The notes beneath the pieces were generated by a model. It did no database searches. It was not told the DNA's origin and worked only from the letters and a program-made list of their open reading frames with translations. 64,000 nucleotides of DNA from Posidonia oceanica (taxonomy: Eukaryota; Streptophyta; Magnoliopsida; Alismatales; Posidoniaceae): contig JAZBRS010000026.1 in NCBI GenBank assembly GCA_037176725.1, positions 104,701,501 through 104,765,500 of the forward strand. The letters are read 5' to 3'. The position numbers and the translations under genes are program-made. Below are positions 45,817 through 58,100 of this stretch, in pieces; position 1 is the first letter of the stretch, and every line of letters starts with the position of its first letter.

Positions 45817-46954
45817 TTTTAGACTCCGGCTTTCGTTTTGACTTTCTCGCTTACTTGGACTTCGCATTTTGCTTGACTATTGCCTGTTTCCTTGCTTTAC
45901 TGCTTGCCTTATGCCTGTTTATATGCCTTACAGATTACATTGCCCTTATTTGTTTTGTTTATGCACTATACTTGCCTTTTGAGTGGTGATTGCTTCATTT
46001 TACACAAATATGCTATGCCACTTCACTAATACACGTGCCATGCTTGTATATGCCTTTTGATGTGTTGATTCTCTCTATTTTCACTAATCATGTGACATGA
46101 CACTAGCACATAACATGAGCATGTCTTTTGTAATGATGTGTGTTGCTTGGTTGCCATGTTTGGATGATCTTCTTCCCCTTTTCTGCATTAAGCCTAAGGA
46201 CAATTAGAGATTGAATTGTTTTCCCCCATGGTTAACTAAAAGTGGCAAGTAAAAAGCAAATCTAGGAGCAACTAGAGACTCAAACACACATTCATCCCCT
46301 TTGAGTTAATAAAACGTGCAAGATAAAAGACTCTAATCATATTGCATGAAGCATCATATAGGGCATGCATCTTCTCATCCCTGAGTCCTCCTATTAGTTT
46401 GAGAAGGATGGTCCTGGTCTTTTCCCTCATCGCTTTGGTGTGTGGTGAATTGGTCGATCCGTCCCCCTTGTCTAGGGTCGCGTTGGTGTTAGTAAAGTGT
46501 ACAGCATTTGCTTTGGCAAGGGCCGAGGCTCCTAACGCACCACCCGTTGTTTACCTGAGCTTTGGCCAGTTTAGATGGGGACCTTACTTTCTGACTGAGT
46601 CGTTGACCCGTGCACCTGAGAGGTCCAAAGTAGACTACCTACTAGGACACACTAGATTGGTGAGAGAGCATGTTAGAAAGCATACCATTTGCATGAATGC
46701 ATTCATACCATCATTTAAACTCTTGCATTGTTTTTCTTTCGGGTTCTAATGCATGTTTGCTTTGTCTATCGCAGAGATCAGTAAGCGAGTTCCCTAGTCG
46801 GAGCTTGAGTGCTTTTCTTCACTGACGCCTCTGTTGTGTCACCTGTTCTCGACCCTCCTCTTCTGAGCTATTCGCCTTTGCGACTATACCTCCTCCTAGG
46901 TGTCATCCTTCACCTTTCCGTCGCAGCCCTATTCTTACTCGCTTGCGGTCAGCT
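45817..46954 (+). other. Element H leader
   Basis: Starts TTTTAGACTCCGGCTTTCG. The block 46360-46640 is conserved with D and G; in H it lies in an open frame (46342-46749, 135 residues) containing EAPNAPPVVYLSFGQ. A splice-acceptor-like CTTTGTCTATCGCAG is at about 46774. It is either a small upstream ORF or a structured RNA region. Confidence 0.6.
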
Positions 46955-49424
46955 ATGGACCAGCGTGCCATCGAGCCTTTGCTCACCACAGTCGCTGGGG
47001 TTTCCACTTCGGTCCCTTCGACTCCTATCTTGACTCCTTCTGTGCCCCTTACGACGCCAGGGTTTCCCCCCTTTACGTTTGGGGGACCCCTGCGTACCGT
47101 AGGGTCTGGGCAAGTCTATGCCCCTCCGGATCCTGTCATCGTAGCAACCTTGGTGACTGCCACTCGCTTTCCGGAGACCGTTCCGACTCCTTCTGATCCC
47201 CAGGGCCATATTAGCTATGGCACTGGCCCTGCTGCGATGACCACTTCTGTAGGATCCCTGCCTTTTGGACAGTCTATGTCCCCGCCTCTTGGATCTGATC
47301 TCCCGCCGTCACTAAACATCAGTATCCCCACTGACGGGCCTCCTGAAGTGCGGTATCGGTATCTGATGGAGAATGCCCAGGCCTTCCAGGGCATGGCTCA
47401 ATCAGTCCGCCCCTCCTTGATTCCTTCCGCTCCTGAGGTCCCCCTGTGTCCTGCCCTTGCAACCCAGGCTTTCCCTGCTGCACCGCTGCCTCGGCCATCG
47501 CCTCAGCTGCTTTCTGCTTCGGTGATGAGGGCGCAACCTTCGCCCTCTGCATTCACTTCACTCACTGCACAGCATGTCTCTCCGTCACCTGGTGGCCAGC
47601 CCCTCGGGCTGGTTGGAGCACAGTACCCTACAGGCTCGCCGCCTGGTGCCATGCCAGCCCAGCAACTATTGCTCCAGCACTCAGCACCACCCACCGCACA
47701 GCATCTCACCTACCCCCACCCCCTGCATCAGCAAGTTCCTACCCCTGCATACACTGCACCCATGTACGGATACGCCGGCCATTACGTCGCGCCACCAGGC
47801 GACATGATGGTGGACCTGGAGGAGCACCTCGGTGTGACCCAATCGACATATGTGGTCCTGCCCCTACTACCCCATCTCCTTGGTAGCAACTCCAAATCCC
47901 TACGACGATAGGTTTGCCATACTGGAAAAAGCACTTCGTAAGTGCAGGGCACAGACCTCCACTCCTACCAATTTCGAGACCTCTGCTATTTCCCAAAGGC
48001 GGTGCTCCCACCGAAATTCCCCATCCCGGACTTTGAAAAATACAAGGGTAGGGGCTGCCCCATCACCCACATGAAAGCATATTGCGGAGACCTCGCTCAA
48101 CTTCAGACTGATGACAGGTTGTTGATCCGCCTGTTCCAGAAGAGTCTCACTGGCCCGACCATCAAGTGGTTTACATCACTTGATATGGCGACTATTAAGA
48201 CTTGGAATGACCTTAGTAGGGCGTTCCTAGAATAGTACTCTTTCAATCTCGACCTGGTCCCTAAGTGCGAGGACCTTGTCGCCATCAAGCAGAGACCCAG
48301 CAAGCCGTTCGGGGAGTACGTTGGCCGTTGGCGCGCTCTCGCCTCGCAGGTCCGTGATAAACCCTCTGACGAGGAGTCTATCGAGATCGTAATTCCAGGC
48401 ACGTAACCATCCACTGGGGCTCTGCTTGCCATTCAGCCAGTCACTAACTTTGCATCTTTGATTCGGGCTGGCACACATGTGGAGAGCTCCCTGCGGAGCG
48501 GCAACTTCCCAGCACTCACCGCCTTTGCCAAGCAGGCCACCTATCCCAGCAGCAACCACGGTGGCAATAGTAGCAACAACAACAACCACAGCGGCAACAA
48601 CAACAACAACCCCAGGAGAGGGGACCCCCCGAGGACCGCCGTTGCATACCTCAACGCTCCTGTCGCTCCCGTTCACATGGTGGCTCAGCCTAGCCCGAAT
48701 CAGGTAGTGTATGCACCCACACCTAATGCACCACACACTCCACACATCACTACCACAGCCCAACCGGTCTACCCTGCCGCACTGGTCCGGCAAGGATACA
48801 ACCAGGGGCAGAGACGGCCCATCAGCAACAGCGTCGTTTCACCCAACTTATGGAGCCACTGGGCGCCGTCTTCCCTAAGGTTGCATCGCTCCTCACGCTC
48901 CCTGAAGTCCGCTTACCACCGAACCCTCTTCCAAGGTGGTATAGGACGGATCATTTCAGCGATTTCCATCGAGTCGTCGGCACTCAACGAATAATTGCAT
49001 CACTCTACGGGGCGCAGTGCAGGATTTGATCGACCAAAAGGTCATTTCGATCAATACACGGGAGGCGGCATCTTCATCCACACCTCCACCAGCACCCACA
49101 CATGCATTAGGACTAGCACCCTCCCATTCCAACATCATCCACCAGCCTTTGCCGAAGCATTCTGGCTCGGGAGGTGCGGGGACCTCAGGTGTTCATTCTA
49201 TCTTCCCCTCCGGGTCCGCTACATCCGTAGTGGACCCCCTGGATCTCATCCACCATGTTTCTGAACCACTCCCTTCTTCTCTTTATCGCGCGGCACTTGC
49301 CGATCCTGGGTCAGGAATACATGTGATACGACTGGAGGTCGAGTGGGAGCGCGCTACAGCAGACCCCGCCGACTGTGCCGGCAACGTAGGAGCGAACCCA
49401 GCACCTCCATCCTATGGTTGCTGA
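46955..49424 (+). pseudogene. Element H gag (nearly intact, few lesions)
   Basis: ATG at 46955 (MDQRAIEPLL) opens a Pro-rich N-terminus that stays open to about 47880. After a frameshift the Retrotrans_gag core (47942-48235) reads HSYQFRDLCYFPKAVLPPKF and IKWFTSLDMATIKTWNDL; TAG at 48233-48235 replaces a Gln codon seen in D. A further stop lies near 48404. An open frame at 48458-48994 holds the end of the core and a run of Asn/Gly. The zinc-finger-like region (about 48940-49010) is frameshifted. The tail ends PPSYGC and a stop at about 49424, next to a donor-like AGGTACGT. It is the best-preserved gag in the window. No pol is attached. Confidence 0.8.
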
Positions 49425-51339
49425 TAGGTACGTCCTTCTTACCTTCACCTTTACTTCTTGCTTTGTCTCTTCGTTTCTTTTCTTTTTGTTTTGCATTTTC
49501 TCGTCATGTCAGGAAACCCATAAAAAATACAAGACACATGAAAAATCCAAAAACATGTATTTTCTTTTTTTTTGCATGTACAATCCATTTTCCTGCATCC
49601 TAAAAAAAAAATCAAAAAATACTAAAAACAAACAAAAACATGTTTTTTCCTCTCCTTCCAGTCTTTTATTTTATGTTTCCATAAAACAAAAACCCATAAA
49701 AAGTACAAAATCAATGAAAAATCCAAAAATATGCATTCTTTTCCTTGCATGCACATATCCCTTCCTGCATGTACATGTCATTTCCTGCATCTTGTAAAAG
49801 ACAAAAACATCAAAAAAATCAAGAAACAAAAAAAAAACATGCTTTCCTTTCTGCTGGTATTCCCTTTTTTATGTTTTCTTAAAATGGAAAAGTCATAAAA
49901 AATACAAAACACATGGAAAAATCCAAAAACATGCTTGTTCCCTTCATAAAATACAAAAAAACCTAGAAAAAATTTTATAATCAAAAAACCTGGCTTAGGA
50001 CAAATAAGCAGCGCCGAGAGGATGTCAAGCATCGACAGTCTCAGGCAGGTCTCACCTGAGCAGCGCCATTTCCTGCATGCGACTACAAAGTGAGACTGAG
50101 AGCAGCACAGAACACCTCGTTGAGTGTGAAACTCCAAGAGCAAGATCTATCCAATTAAGAGAGTCCACCAGACATGAAGAGGACCAAAGCAGAGTAAAGC
50201 ATAGCCAGAGGCTGCCTGTACACATTGCAGAGGCTGAAAGTGTGCGCCGACCAGCCAAACTCTTAACGCCTCATCAGGGACCACTACCCCAAGAGGGCGT
50301 AGACATGCATATCCAAAAGAATAGAGATCATGTGAGCAGAAAAATATGATAACAAGATATGCATGCTGGGCAGAAAAAAAAATGAAGAAAGAAGACTCCC
50401 ATGAGAGGAATGACTCGGACAAGCATTGTAGCCCCCTCAACTTCCAACTACAAGCACCACATTGCCAACTGCACGGGAAGCATTATCAGGAGGACCTGAC
50501 CCCACCCTCTGAGCGCAGCAGCACACTCCAACCCCTCCGTGCAGACAACAATTCTACATCCTTGGCAGGCTAGATGCGACTCCAGTCACTCATGAAGGGA
50601 AAAGAAATACAATCCGTGAGTGTTAAAAGCGGTAGTCGGTCCCCAAGGACTTGAGATGGAAGTTATGAAGCTACACCCAATGCCTCTGCTACCCACATAC
50701 AGTCAAAGGCTATACTTTGCAAAGCTGAGACCTCTTCTCGAACTGAGAATGAGAAAGAGAGCCATCGACCACAACTCGGCATAGCGTTGTGTGAGGATCG
50801 AGAATTCCCTGAGTCAGAAATTGCAGAAGCATCCTCTCGGCATCAGTTGCTTTGAATCCAAGGCCACCAAAAACATAAATGCATGATAATCTACCTTCCC
50901 TTCTTCCTGTTTACAAAAATCGGAGTCAAGGACGAGCACCTTTTGCCTGACCTCGCTCAGAGGCTTTGTGTTTTTTAAAAGTTTTGGCCCCCCCACCACG
51001 TTGGGAGGTCTGTGATGACCGGTATGTCCCTTGTTTGCCACTCCATGGCATTACAGCGCATGCCCACTCTGAGACCATTACACACCCACCACGATGGGCC
51101 CCCGCATTTTCCTTTGCATCTACCCATTGCATTCCCCCATCAGCATTGCACATTGCACGGTGAGCTCTTGCATTCATCCTCCATGCATCCGGGCTGGTAA
51201 CCCTATCTACTCGCTTGACAAGCGCGTTAGTTTTGTCTATGTCTTCGTTTTGATGCCAAGGGTGCTTCGGCTGTCCCCTGGTATCATCCCTGATACCAGA
51301 GGCATCTTTTTTGCTGTCCTGTGGTATTACCCCCCCTTT
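49425..51339 (+). other. Element H post-gag region, no gene
   Basis: A-rich sequence, then a block (50010-50880) conserved with D, then GGAGTCAAGGACGAGCACC and a single GGGCTGGTAACCCTATCTAC unit at 51190 followed by GATACCAGAGGCATCTTTTT. No frame of useful length and no pol motif. Confidence 0.65.
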
Positions 51340-53030
51340 GCATGCCCCTTCGGGGTCATGTCTACTCACTTCCTTAATTTGAGGACGAGCGCCTTTGCAT
51401 GCCTTTTCAAAGTCACGTCTGTTTGTTTGATTGCATCCTTAATTTGAGGACAAGCCACCTTACATGCCCCTTTGGGGTCATGTCTGCTCGCTTCCTTAAT
51501 TTGAAGACGAGCGCCTTTGCGTGCCTTTTCGAAGTCACATCTGTTTGTTTGCTCGCTTCCTTAATTTGAGGACGAGCGCCTTTACGTGCCTTTTCGAAGT
51601 CGCGTCTGTTTGATTGCTTGCTTCCTTAATTTGATGACAAGCCCCCTTACATGCCCCTTCAGGGTCATGTCTGCTCGCTTCCTTAATTTGAGGACGAGCG
51701 CCTTTGCATGCTTTTTCGAAGTCACGTCTGTTTGTTTGCTCGCTTCCTTAATTTGAGGACGAGCGCCTTTGCATGCCTTTTCGAAGTCACGTCTGTATGT
51801 TTGCTTGCTTCCTTAATTTGAGGACAAGCCCCCTTACATGCCCCGTCGGGGTCATGTTTGCTCGCTTCCTTAATTTAAGGACGAGTGCCTTTGCATGCCT
51901 TTTCGAAGTCACATATGTTTGTTTGCTCGCTTCCTTAATTTGAGGACGAGCGCCATTGCGTGTCTTTTGAAGTCACGTCTATTTGTTTGCTTGCTTCATT
52001 AATTTGAGAACGAGCGCCTTTGCGTGCCTTTTGGAAGTCACGTCTGTTTGTCTACTCGCTTCCTTAATTTGAGGACGAGCGCCTTTGCGTGCCATTTCGA
52101 AGTCACGTCTATTTGCCTGCTCGCTTCCTTAATTTGACGACGAGCGCCTTTGCGTGCCTTTTCAAAGTCACGTCTGTTTGTTTGCTCGCTTCCTTAATTT
52201 GAGGACAAGCCCCCTTACATGCCCCTTCAGGGTCATGTCTACTCGCTTCCTTAATTTGAGGACAAGCGCCTTTATATGCCTTTTCGAAGTCATGTCTGTT
52301 TGTTTGCTCGCTTCCTTAATTTGAGGACGAGCGCCTTTGCGTGCCTTTTCGAACTCACGTCTGTTTGTTTGCTCGCTTCCTTAATTTGAGGACGAGTGCC
52401 TTTGCGTGCCTTTTCGAAGTCACATCTGTTTGTCTGCTCGCTTCCTTAATTTGAGGACGAGTGCCTTTGCTTGCCATTTCGAAGTCACGTATGTTTGTCT
52501 GCTCGCTTCCTTAATTTGACGACGAGCACCTTTGCGTGCCTTTTCGAAGTCACGTTTGTTTGTTTGCTTGCATCCTTAATTTGAGGACAAGCCCCCTTAC
52601 ATGCCGCTTCGGGGTCATGTCTGCTCACTTCCTTAATTTGAGGACGAGCACCTTTGCGTGCCTTTTCAAAGTCACGTCTGTTTGTTTGCTTGCTTCCTTA
52701 ATTTGAGGACAAGCCCCCTTACATGCCCATTCGGGGTCATGTCTGCTTGCTTCCTTAATTTGAGGACGAGCGCCTTTGCATGCCTTTTCGAAGTCACGTC
52801 TGTTTGTTTGCTTGCATCCTTAATTTGAGGACAAGCCCCCTTACATGCCCCTTCGGGGTCATGTCTGCTCGCTTCCTTAATTTGAGGACGAGTGCCTTTA
52901 CGTGTCTTTTCGAAGTCACGTCTGTCATGTCTGCTCGCTTCCTTAATTTGAGGACGAGCACCTTTGCGTGCCTTTTCGAAGTCACGTCTGTTTGTTTACT
53001 CACTTCCTTAATTTGAGGAAGAGTCCCCTT
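51340..53030 (+). repeat. 65/57-bp two-type minisatellite, element H 3' region
   Basis: About 27 units. Both types begin TTCCTTAATTTGAGGAC. The 65-bp type continues GAGCGCCTTTGCGTGCCTTT, then TCGAAGTCACGTCTGTTTG; the 57-bp type continues AAGCCCCCTTACATGCCCCT, then TCGGGGTCATGTCTGC. Starts at 51492, 51557, 51622 and 51679 show the two periods. More diverged units (GAGGAAGAG...) run on to about 53210. Confidence 0.9.
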
Positions 53031-53219
53031 GCGTTTCTCTTCGGAGTCTCGCGGGCTTCCTTTCTTAATTTGAGGAAGAGGCCCCCTTGCATTTTTTCTT
53101 TAGAGTGTCGCGAGCTTCCTTCCTTAATTTGAGGAAGGGCCTCACTTGCGTTTCTCTTCAGAGCCTTACGGCTTGCTTCCTTACTTTGAGGAAAAGCCTT
53201 GCGGCATCGTTCATTTCCT

Positions 53220-53670
53220 TTCGGGCTGACATCCCTAACTATTCGGCTGACAACCTTCACAATGTCTAGATTTCCTTGATGCCAGGAGCACTTCTGCTGC
53301 CCCCTAGTATCGTTTTTCGATACTGGGGGCATCATTTCTGCCACCTTGAGGTATCTTTCGTTTTCTTTTTGGGCTGGCAGTCCTAACTGCTCGGTCGACA
53401 ACCGTCAACCTGTCTGGCATCCTTTCCTGATGCCAGGGGCATCTTTTTTGCCACCTTTGGTATCTTACCCTCATCTCCTCTTGGGCTGGCTGCCCTAACT
53501 GCCCAGATGACATCCGTTAAAGTGTCTGGCGTCGCAGGCGGCAAGCGCGATAGTCTTGCCTGGAGTTCTTTTTCGGGCTGGCAGCCTTAACTGCTCGGAC
53601 GGCAAGCACGTTAGTCTTGTCTGGCCCCCCTCTTTGCGTAAGTTTGGATTAACTGCCAACTTGTCGCCCG
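53220..53670 (+). repeat. Dispersed GGGCTG-CCCTAACT units, element H
   Basis: Single units near 53223, 53380, 53483 and 53575, alternating with GATGCCAGGGGCATC-type sequence. They are the same unit that forms the 48-bp array in D. Confidence 0.75.
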
Positions 53671-53689
53671 GCGTCACATTACAATGCAT

Positions 53690-53930
53690 ACATTGCATTC
53701 CATTGCATACATTGCATTACATTGCATACATCGCATTGCATTCCATTGCATACATTGCATACATCGCATTGCATTCTGTTGCATACATCGCACTGCATTA
53801 CATTGCATACATTACATTGCTTTGCATTACATACATAGCATTGCATTTCATCGCATACATCGCATTGCATTTCACTACATAACATCGCATACATCGCATT
53901 GCATTTCACTACATAACATCGCATTACATT
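53690..53930 (+). repeat. GCATTGCATACATC short tandem repeat
   Basis: Degenerate array of CATTGCATACATCGCATTGC-like units. Related but shorter runs occur in D (17980-18180) and G (24790-24830). Confidence 0.8.
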
Positions 53931-54559
53931 GCATTCTCATTGCGCTGCTACTCCCTGTAGTCATCACACCAGTCTCCACACTCCGCTTTCCCAGACACGG
54001 CATACCCAGGAGTCGAACCCCTACTTCGCGCATTATTTAAAGTGGTATCTTCAGCAATCGCAGCTTCCTTGCAACGAGCCTGCTTTATATGACACCCGCG
54101 GTAGTGCACGGCCTAGGATCGCTTCCTTGGCATTACGCGTCCGCCACCACATGCACACCCACAGCATCTTGTTACACTTGCATCACCTTCACCTCGGGAG
54201 TTCCCAGCGAACGGCACCCCCGCGCCGAAGCTAATTTGGCCCAGCGCACTTTAATCGTACGACTTTCCCTTAAGTGCGGTTCGACGAGCTGCATTGCATT
54301 TTCCACCCAACCGCGTGCATGCATCACCCACTTTCCCCCCAGTGGAGTACAGCGCAACGAGCGTTAGTGTAAGCATCACATTAGCATAAGCATTTGCACT
54401 GGCATCTGCATTTGCATTTGCATCGCGGCAATGAGTCACGACTTTCGGCGCATTCACCAAGTAAGTGACTCACGCCAACAGCAACCTTTGGCTCTCACCG
54501 GCGTCAGGTGGGGTGTCTTGTCAATCCTGAGCAGCGGCCTTGGTTCCCTCGACCTCGCT

Positions 54560-54573
54560 CAGGGAAGGGCATC
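54560..54573 (+). other. Polypurine tract, element H
   Basis: AGGGAAGGGCATC directly before the 3' LTR. Confidence 0.65.
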
Positions 54574-54654
54574 TGTAGACACCCCATTTTGACTCCTGCA
54601 TTAATGGCTCTTCTCTGGTGGACACAAACCCCAAACCACAACCATACCAAATCT

Positions 54655-54746
54655 CTAAACCCTAAACCCAACACCCTAAACCCTAAACCCTAAACCCTAA
54701 ACCCTAAACCATAAACCCTAAACCCTAAACGTCAAACCCTAAGCCC
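54655..54746 (+). repeat. Telomere-like CCCTAAA run in H 3' LTR
   Basis: Five perfect CCCTAAA copies in a row (54674-54708) and further degenerate ones. It reads as a plant-type telomere repeat inside an LTR, not a chromosome end. Confidence 0.88.
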
Positions 54747-55176
54747 ATTAAGCCCACCTTTGGCCACGACCAAGCCCAATTAAACCCATTAAACTCAAGC
54801 CCCACAACCCAACTTCAATAGGCCCACATCAGCCCACATCAGCCCTTTGAATTCAAAACCCTTTTATTCCCTTAAACCTTTAAATCCAACCCAAACCATC
54901 AAACCTACTAAACCCTAATTTCCCATTTATTCTCAAGTCCATGCAAACCCTAATCCCATTTCAAATCCCAGTTAAACTCAAAGCCCAAAACCCTAAACCC
55001 ATTCCACTCAAACCCTAAACCCATGCATTCAAACCCCAAAACCCAAGTGCCATTCACAACCATTCAAAAACCTAAAACCCTATTCCCATTTTGGATCCCC
55101 ATTTGGAAACAAAAACCCTAAACCCTTTGCCTCCACCTCACCCTCATCCTTTGGCCCTCCTCATCTCCCCACCAGT

Positions 55177-55184
55177 ATATAACA
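55177..55184 (+). promoter_or_regulatory. LTR TATA box, H 3' LTR
   Basis: TATATAAC in the same context as 36149-36156. Here it could drive transcripts outward towards the ORF1 remnant, in antisense. Confidence 0.5.
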
Positions 55185-58100
55185 AGAGGAAGAACCTAAG
55201 AAAGAAAGGAGGAGAAATGGAAGAGAGAGAGAGGAAGAAAAACCTAAACCTAACAACACAGCCCACAGTCCTCCAGCCACCACCTCTCCCTTGCGCCCCC
55301 GACACCTCATCCCCCACTCACCACCTCCAGGAGCCACTCACGAGCCCACCTGTAAGAGCCTTCACCGGTGAGAGGAGAGGATAACGGAGGAGAGAGAAAA
55401 TGATAATCCTTCTCTAACCAGACTGCTACCTTCTTCCTCCTGCAGTCTCCTCGCCCTTGCCTTCCATCATCGCTCTCCACCTCTAGGAGCCCTCCACGAG
55501 CCCACTTGCAAGAGCCATCTCCGTGAGAGCAACAAAGAGAAGAAAGAGAGAGAAAATATCATCATTGCACCCATCACTGTCGTTTGAGTGTAGAGAGGAG
55601 GAGAAGACTGTCCACCGCCTCTCGAACCTCCTCCGTACCTCCATGAGCTCGCCCCGATCCCTCCTGCGCACCACTGCCGCCTCCGGAGCCTCCTCTGCCT
55701 CGCAGCACCACCACAGAAGCCACCTGAGGTCACTGGACGTCCCCGCACGCTCCAACAAGTAACAAGCTCCTCCACCAGTTCTGCCTCACTCCCCTCTTGC
55801 TCCCCATATCTTTTTGTGTGCGTTTCGAGGTCTGTGGCGCCGTTCCCACCTCGCCGGCAACCCCTTCTTCTCCGACGACGACTGCTGGTGCAACCAAGCG
55901 CAGCAGTGCGCCAGGCTGCCCGCCGCTCTGCTAGACCTCGCCACACCCCACTGCACCTCCGCCGCACCGCGCCGCACCTCCCCAAACTCTGCCCGTGCCG
56001 TGCCGCCCCATGGAGCACCGGCGCAGAGCCTCTCCCCAGCGAGCAGCGGCCGCTACTGTAACTTTCTCTTTTTTTATTCGCATTAGTTGAGTTTTGGTTT
56101 TATTTTTTTCTTAACTTACTAACTTTGCATTGCATTGCATTTGACTCTGCTAGTTTTTATTTATTACGTTTAGGTCCAGTTTTGGTTTAGAGTTTATTTA
56201 ATGTCTGGATAAAACTATATTGCATTGCTTTTAATTTTTGTCATTTCTTTTTATTACATTTCAGTCCTGCTATGCCATTTACTTTCAGTCCAGTAGCTTA
56301 TTTTATTTACATTCAAGTCCGGTAGTTGATTAATATCATTTAAATGCTTGTTTTTATCTTATTACATTACATTTAAGTCTAGCATTTTATTTTATTTTCA
56401 TTTCAGTCCTGCATCAATTTCAGAAGTTATTTAATTCCAATTTTTACCTTATTGCATTGCATTTGCATCCTGTCTTTTATTTTATTTGCACATTAGTCCA
56501 ATCTGATGTAGATTTCATTTAAATCTCTCTTTAAATCATATTGCATTGCTAAAAAACCCAAAATCATGTTTTATTTGTAGTTGAGTCCAGTCCAGTATTA
56601 GATGTCATTTAATTTTCTTTCTTTTATCTTATTACATTAAGTTTTAGTCCTTTAGATTTGTTCTATTACATGCAGGTCCAATATAGGTATGATTTTTATT
56701 TCATTTAAAGTTTATTACATTATCTTTTTACCTGTTGATTTATTTTTATTGCATACAGGTCCAGTCCTGGTTAGACTTTCATTTAAATTTCATTTTAACT
56801 TTATTACATTGCATTTTAATATGTTAGTTTACTTTTTTTGCAAGTAGGTCCAGCTACTGTGTTTATCATGTTTTATTTCTTTACTGTTAGATCCTCCCTT
56901 TTATTTTTACTGCATCCAAGTCCTTTTTATGTTGCATTTCATTTAAATAATTTTTAAAACTTTATTGCATTATGTTTAAGTCTTGCATTTTAGTTATTTT
57001 GCATACAGGTCCTGTAGTTGCTTGCATTGCATCTTTATTTCCTTACTGTTAAGTCCTACATTATATTTTTATCGCATTTAGGTCCATTTTTGCATTACAT
57101 TCCATTTATTTCATATTTTAGAATATCATGACATTAGCATTTAATCCTGTATTATAGTTTTTATTACATTTAAGTCCTTCATGCATTGCATTTCATTTAA
57201 ATAGTTTTTACAACCACATTGCATTTGCAGCATTTTACAATTAGGTCCAGTAACTATGCATAATTGCACATGGGTCCTCTTTCATGTATTTTATCACCTA
57301 AGTACGCATTTGAATCATTTTGCATTACTCTTAAATCTTGTAGATTTGCATGTTCACACATAGATCCGCTTTCATGCATTTAATCATTTAATTAAGCATT
57401 TAAATCACTGCATTGCTGTTTCTGTAGTGTTGCATTAATTTGCATTTAGGCCCCTACAATTATTTTGATTTGCATTTAGGCCCCTACATTTATTCTAATT
57501 GCATTTTTAGCCCTTATACTCACTCCAATTGCATATTAACCCCTGCATTTATTTTAATTTGCATTTAGACCCCTGCATTCACTCTACTTGCATATTAGGT
57601 CCCTGTATTTATTTTAATTTGCATTTAGGCCCCTGTATTTATTTTAATTCGCATCTAGGCCCCTACATTCATTCTAATTGCATTTTAGCCCTTGCATTCA
57701 CTCTAATTACCATTTAGCCCTTGCATCTACTCCATTTGCACTTAGGTCCCTGCATTTACTTTAATCACACTTAGGTCCCCACCTTTTGCATTCTTGCATG
57801 CATTACATCTTCATATCATTGCATATCACTTAGGACCTTACCACTTGCACCGCATACATCGTTTCCACAGCCTGTTTTCTCGTGCATACAGATTAGAGTT
57901 TTCCGACCCTGTTTTGTTTCCCCTTTGCTTGTTCCACACTTGCATTGCATGGCTTTATACTTGACGATTTGTTTCACACTCGCCTTGCATGATTTATCAC
58001 TTCTATTTTGTTTCCCCTTTGCATGTCGCACACTTGCATTGCGTGGTTTTACCGGCATTTTGTTTTATCGCCTGCATTTGCATTAGCATAGTGATGTTTA

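Noticed and set aside
53690..53930. Possible CRISPR-like or functional array
   Set aside because: Degenerate short tandem repeat without spacers of constant length, in a plant retrotransposon 3' region.
54655..54746. Chromosome end or true telomere
   Set aside because: Only a short CCCTAAA run, inside an LTR that continues normally on both sides.
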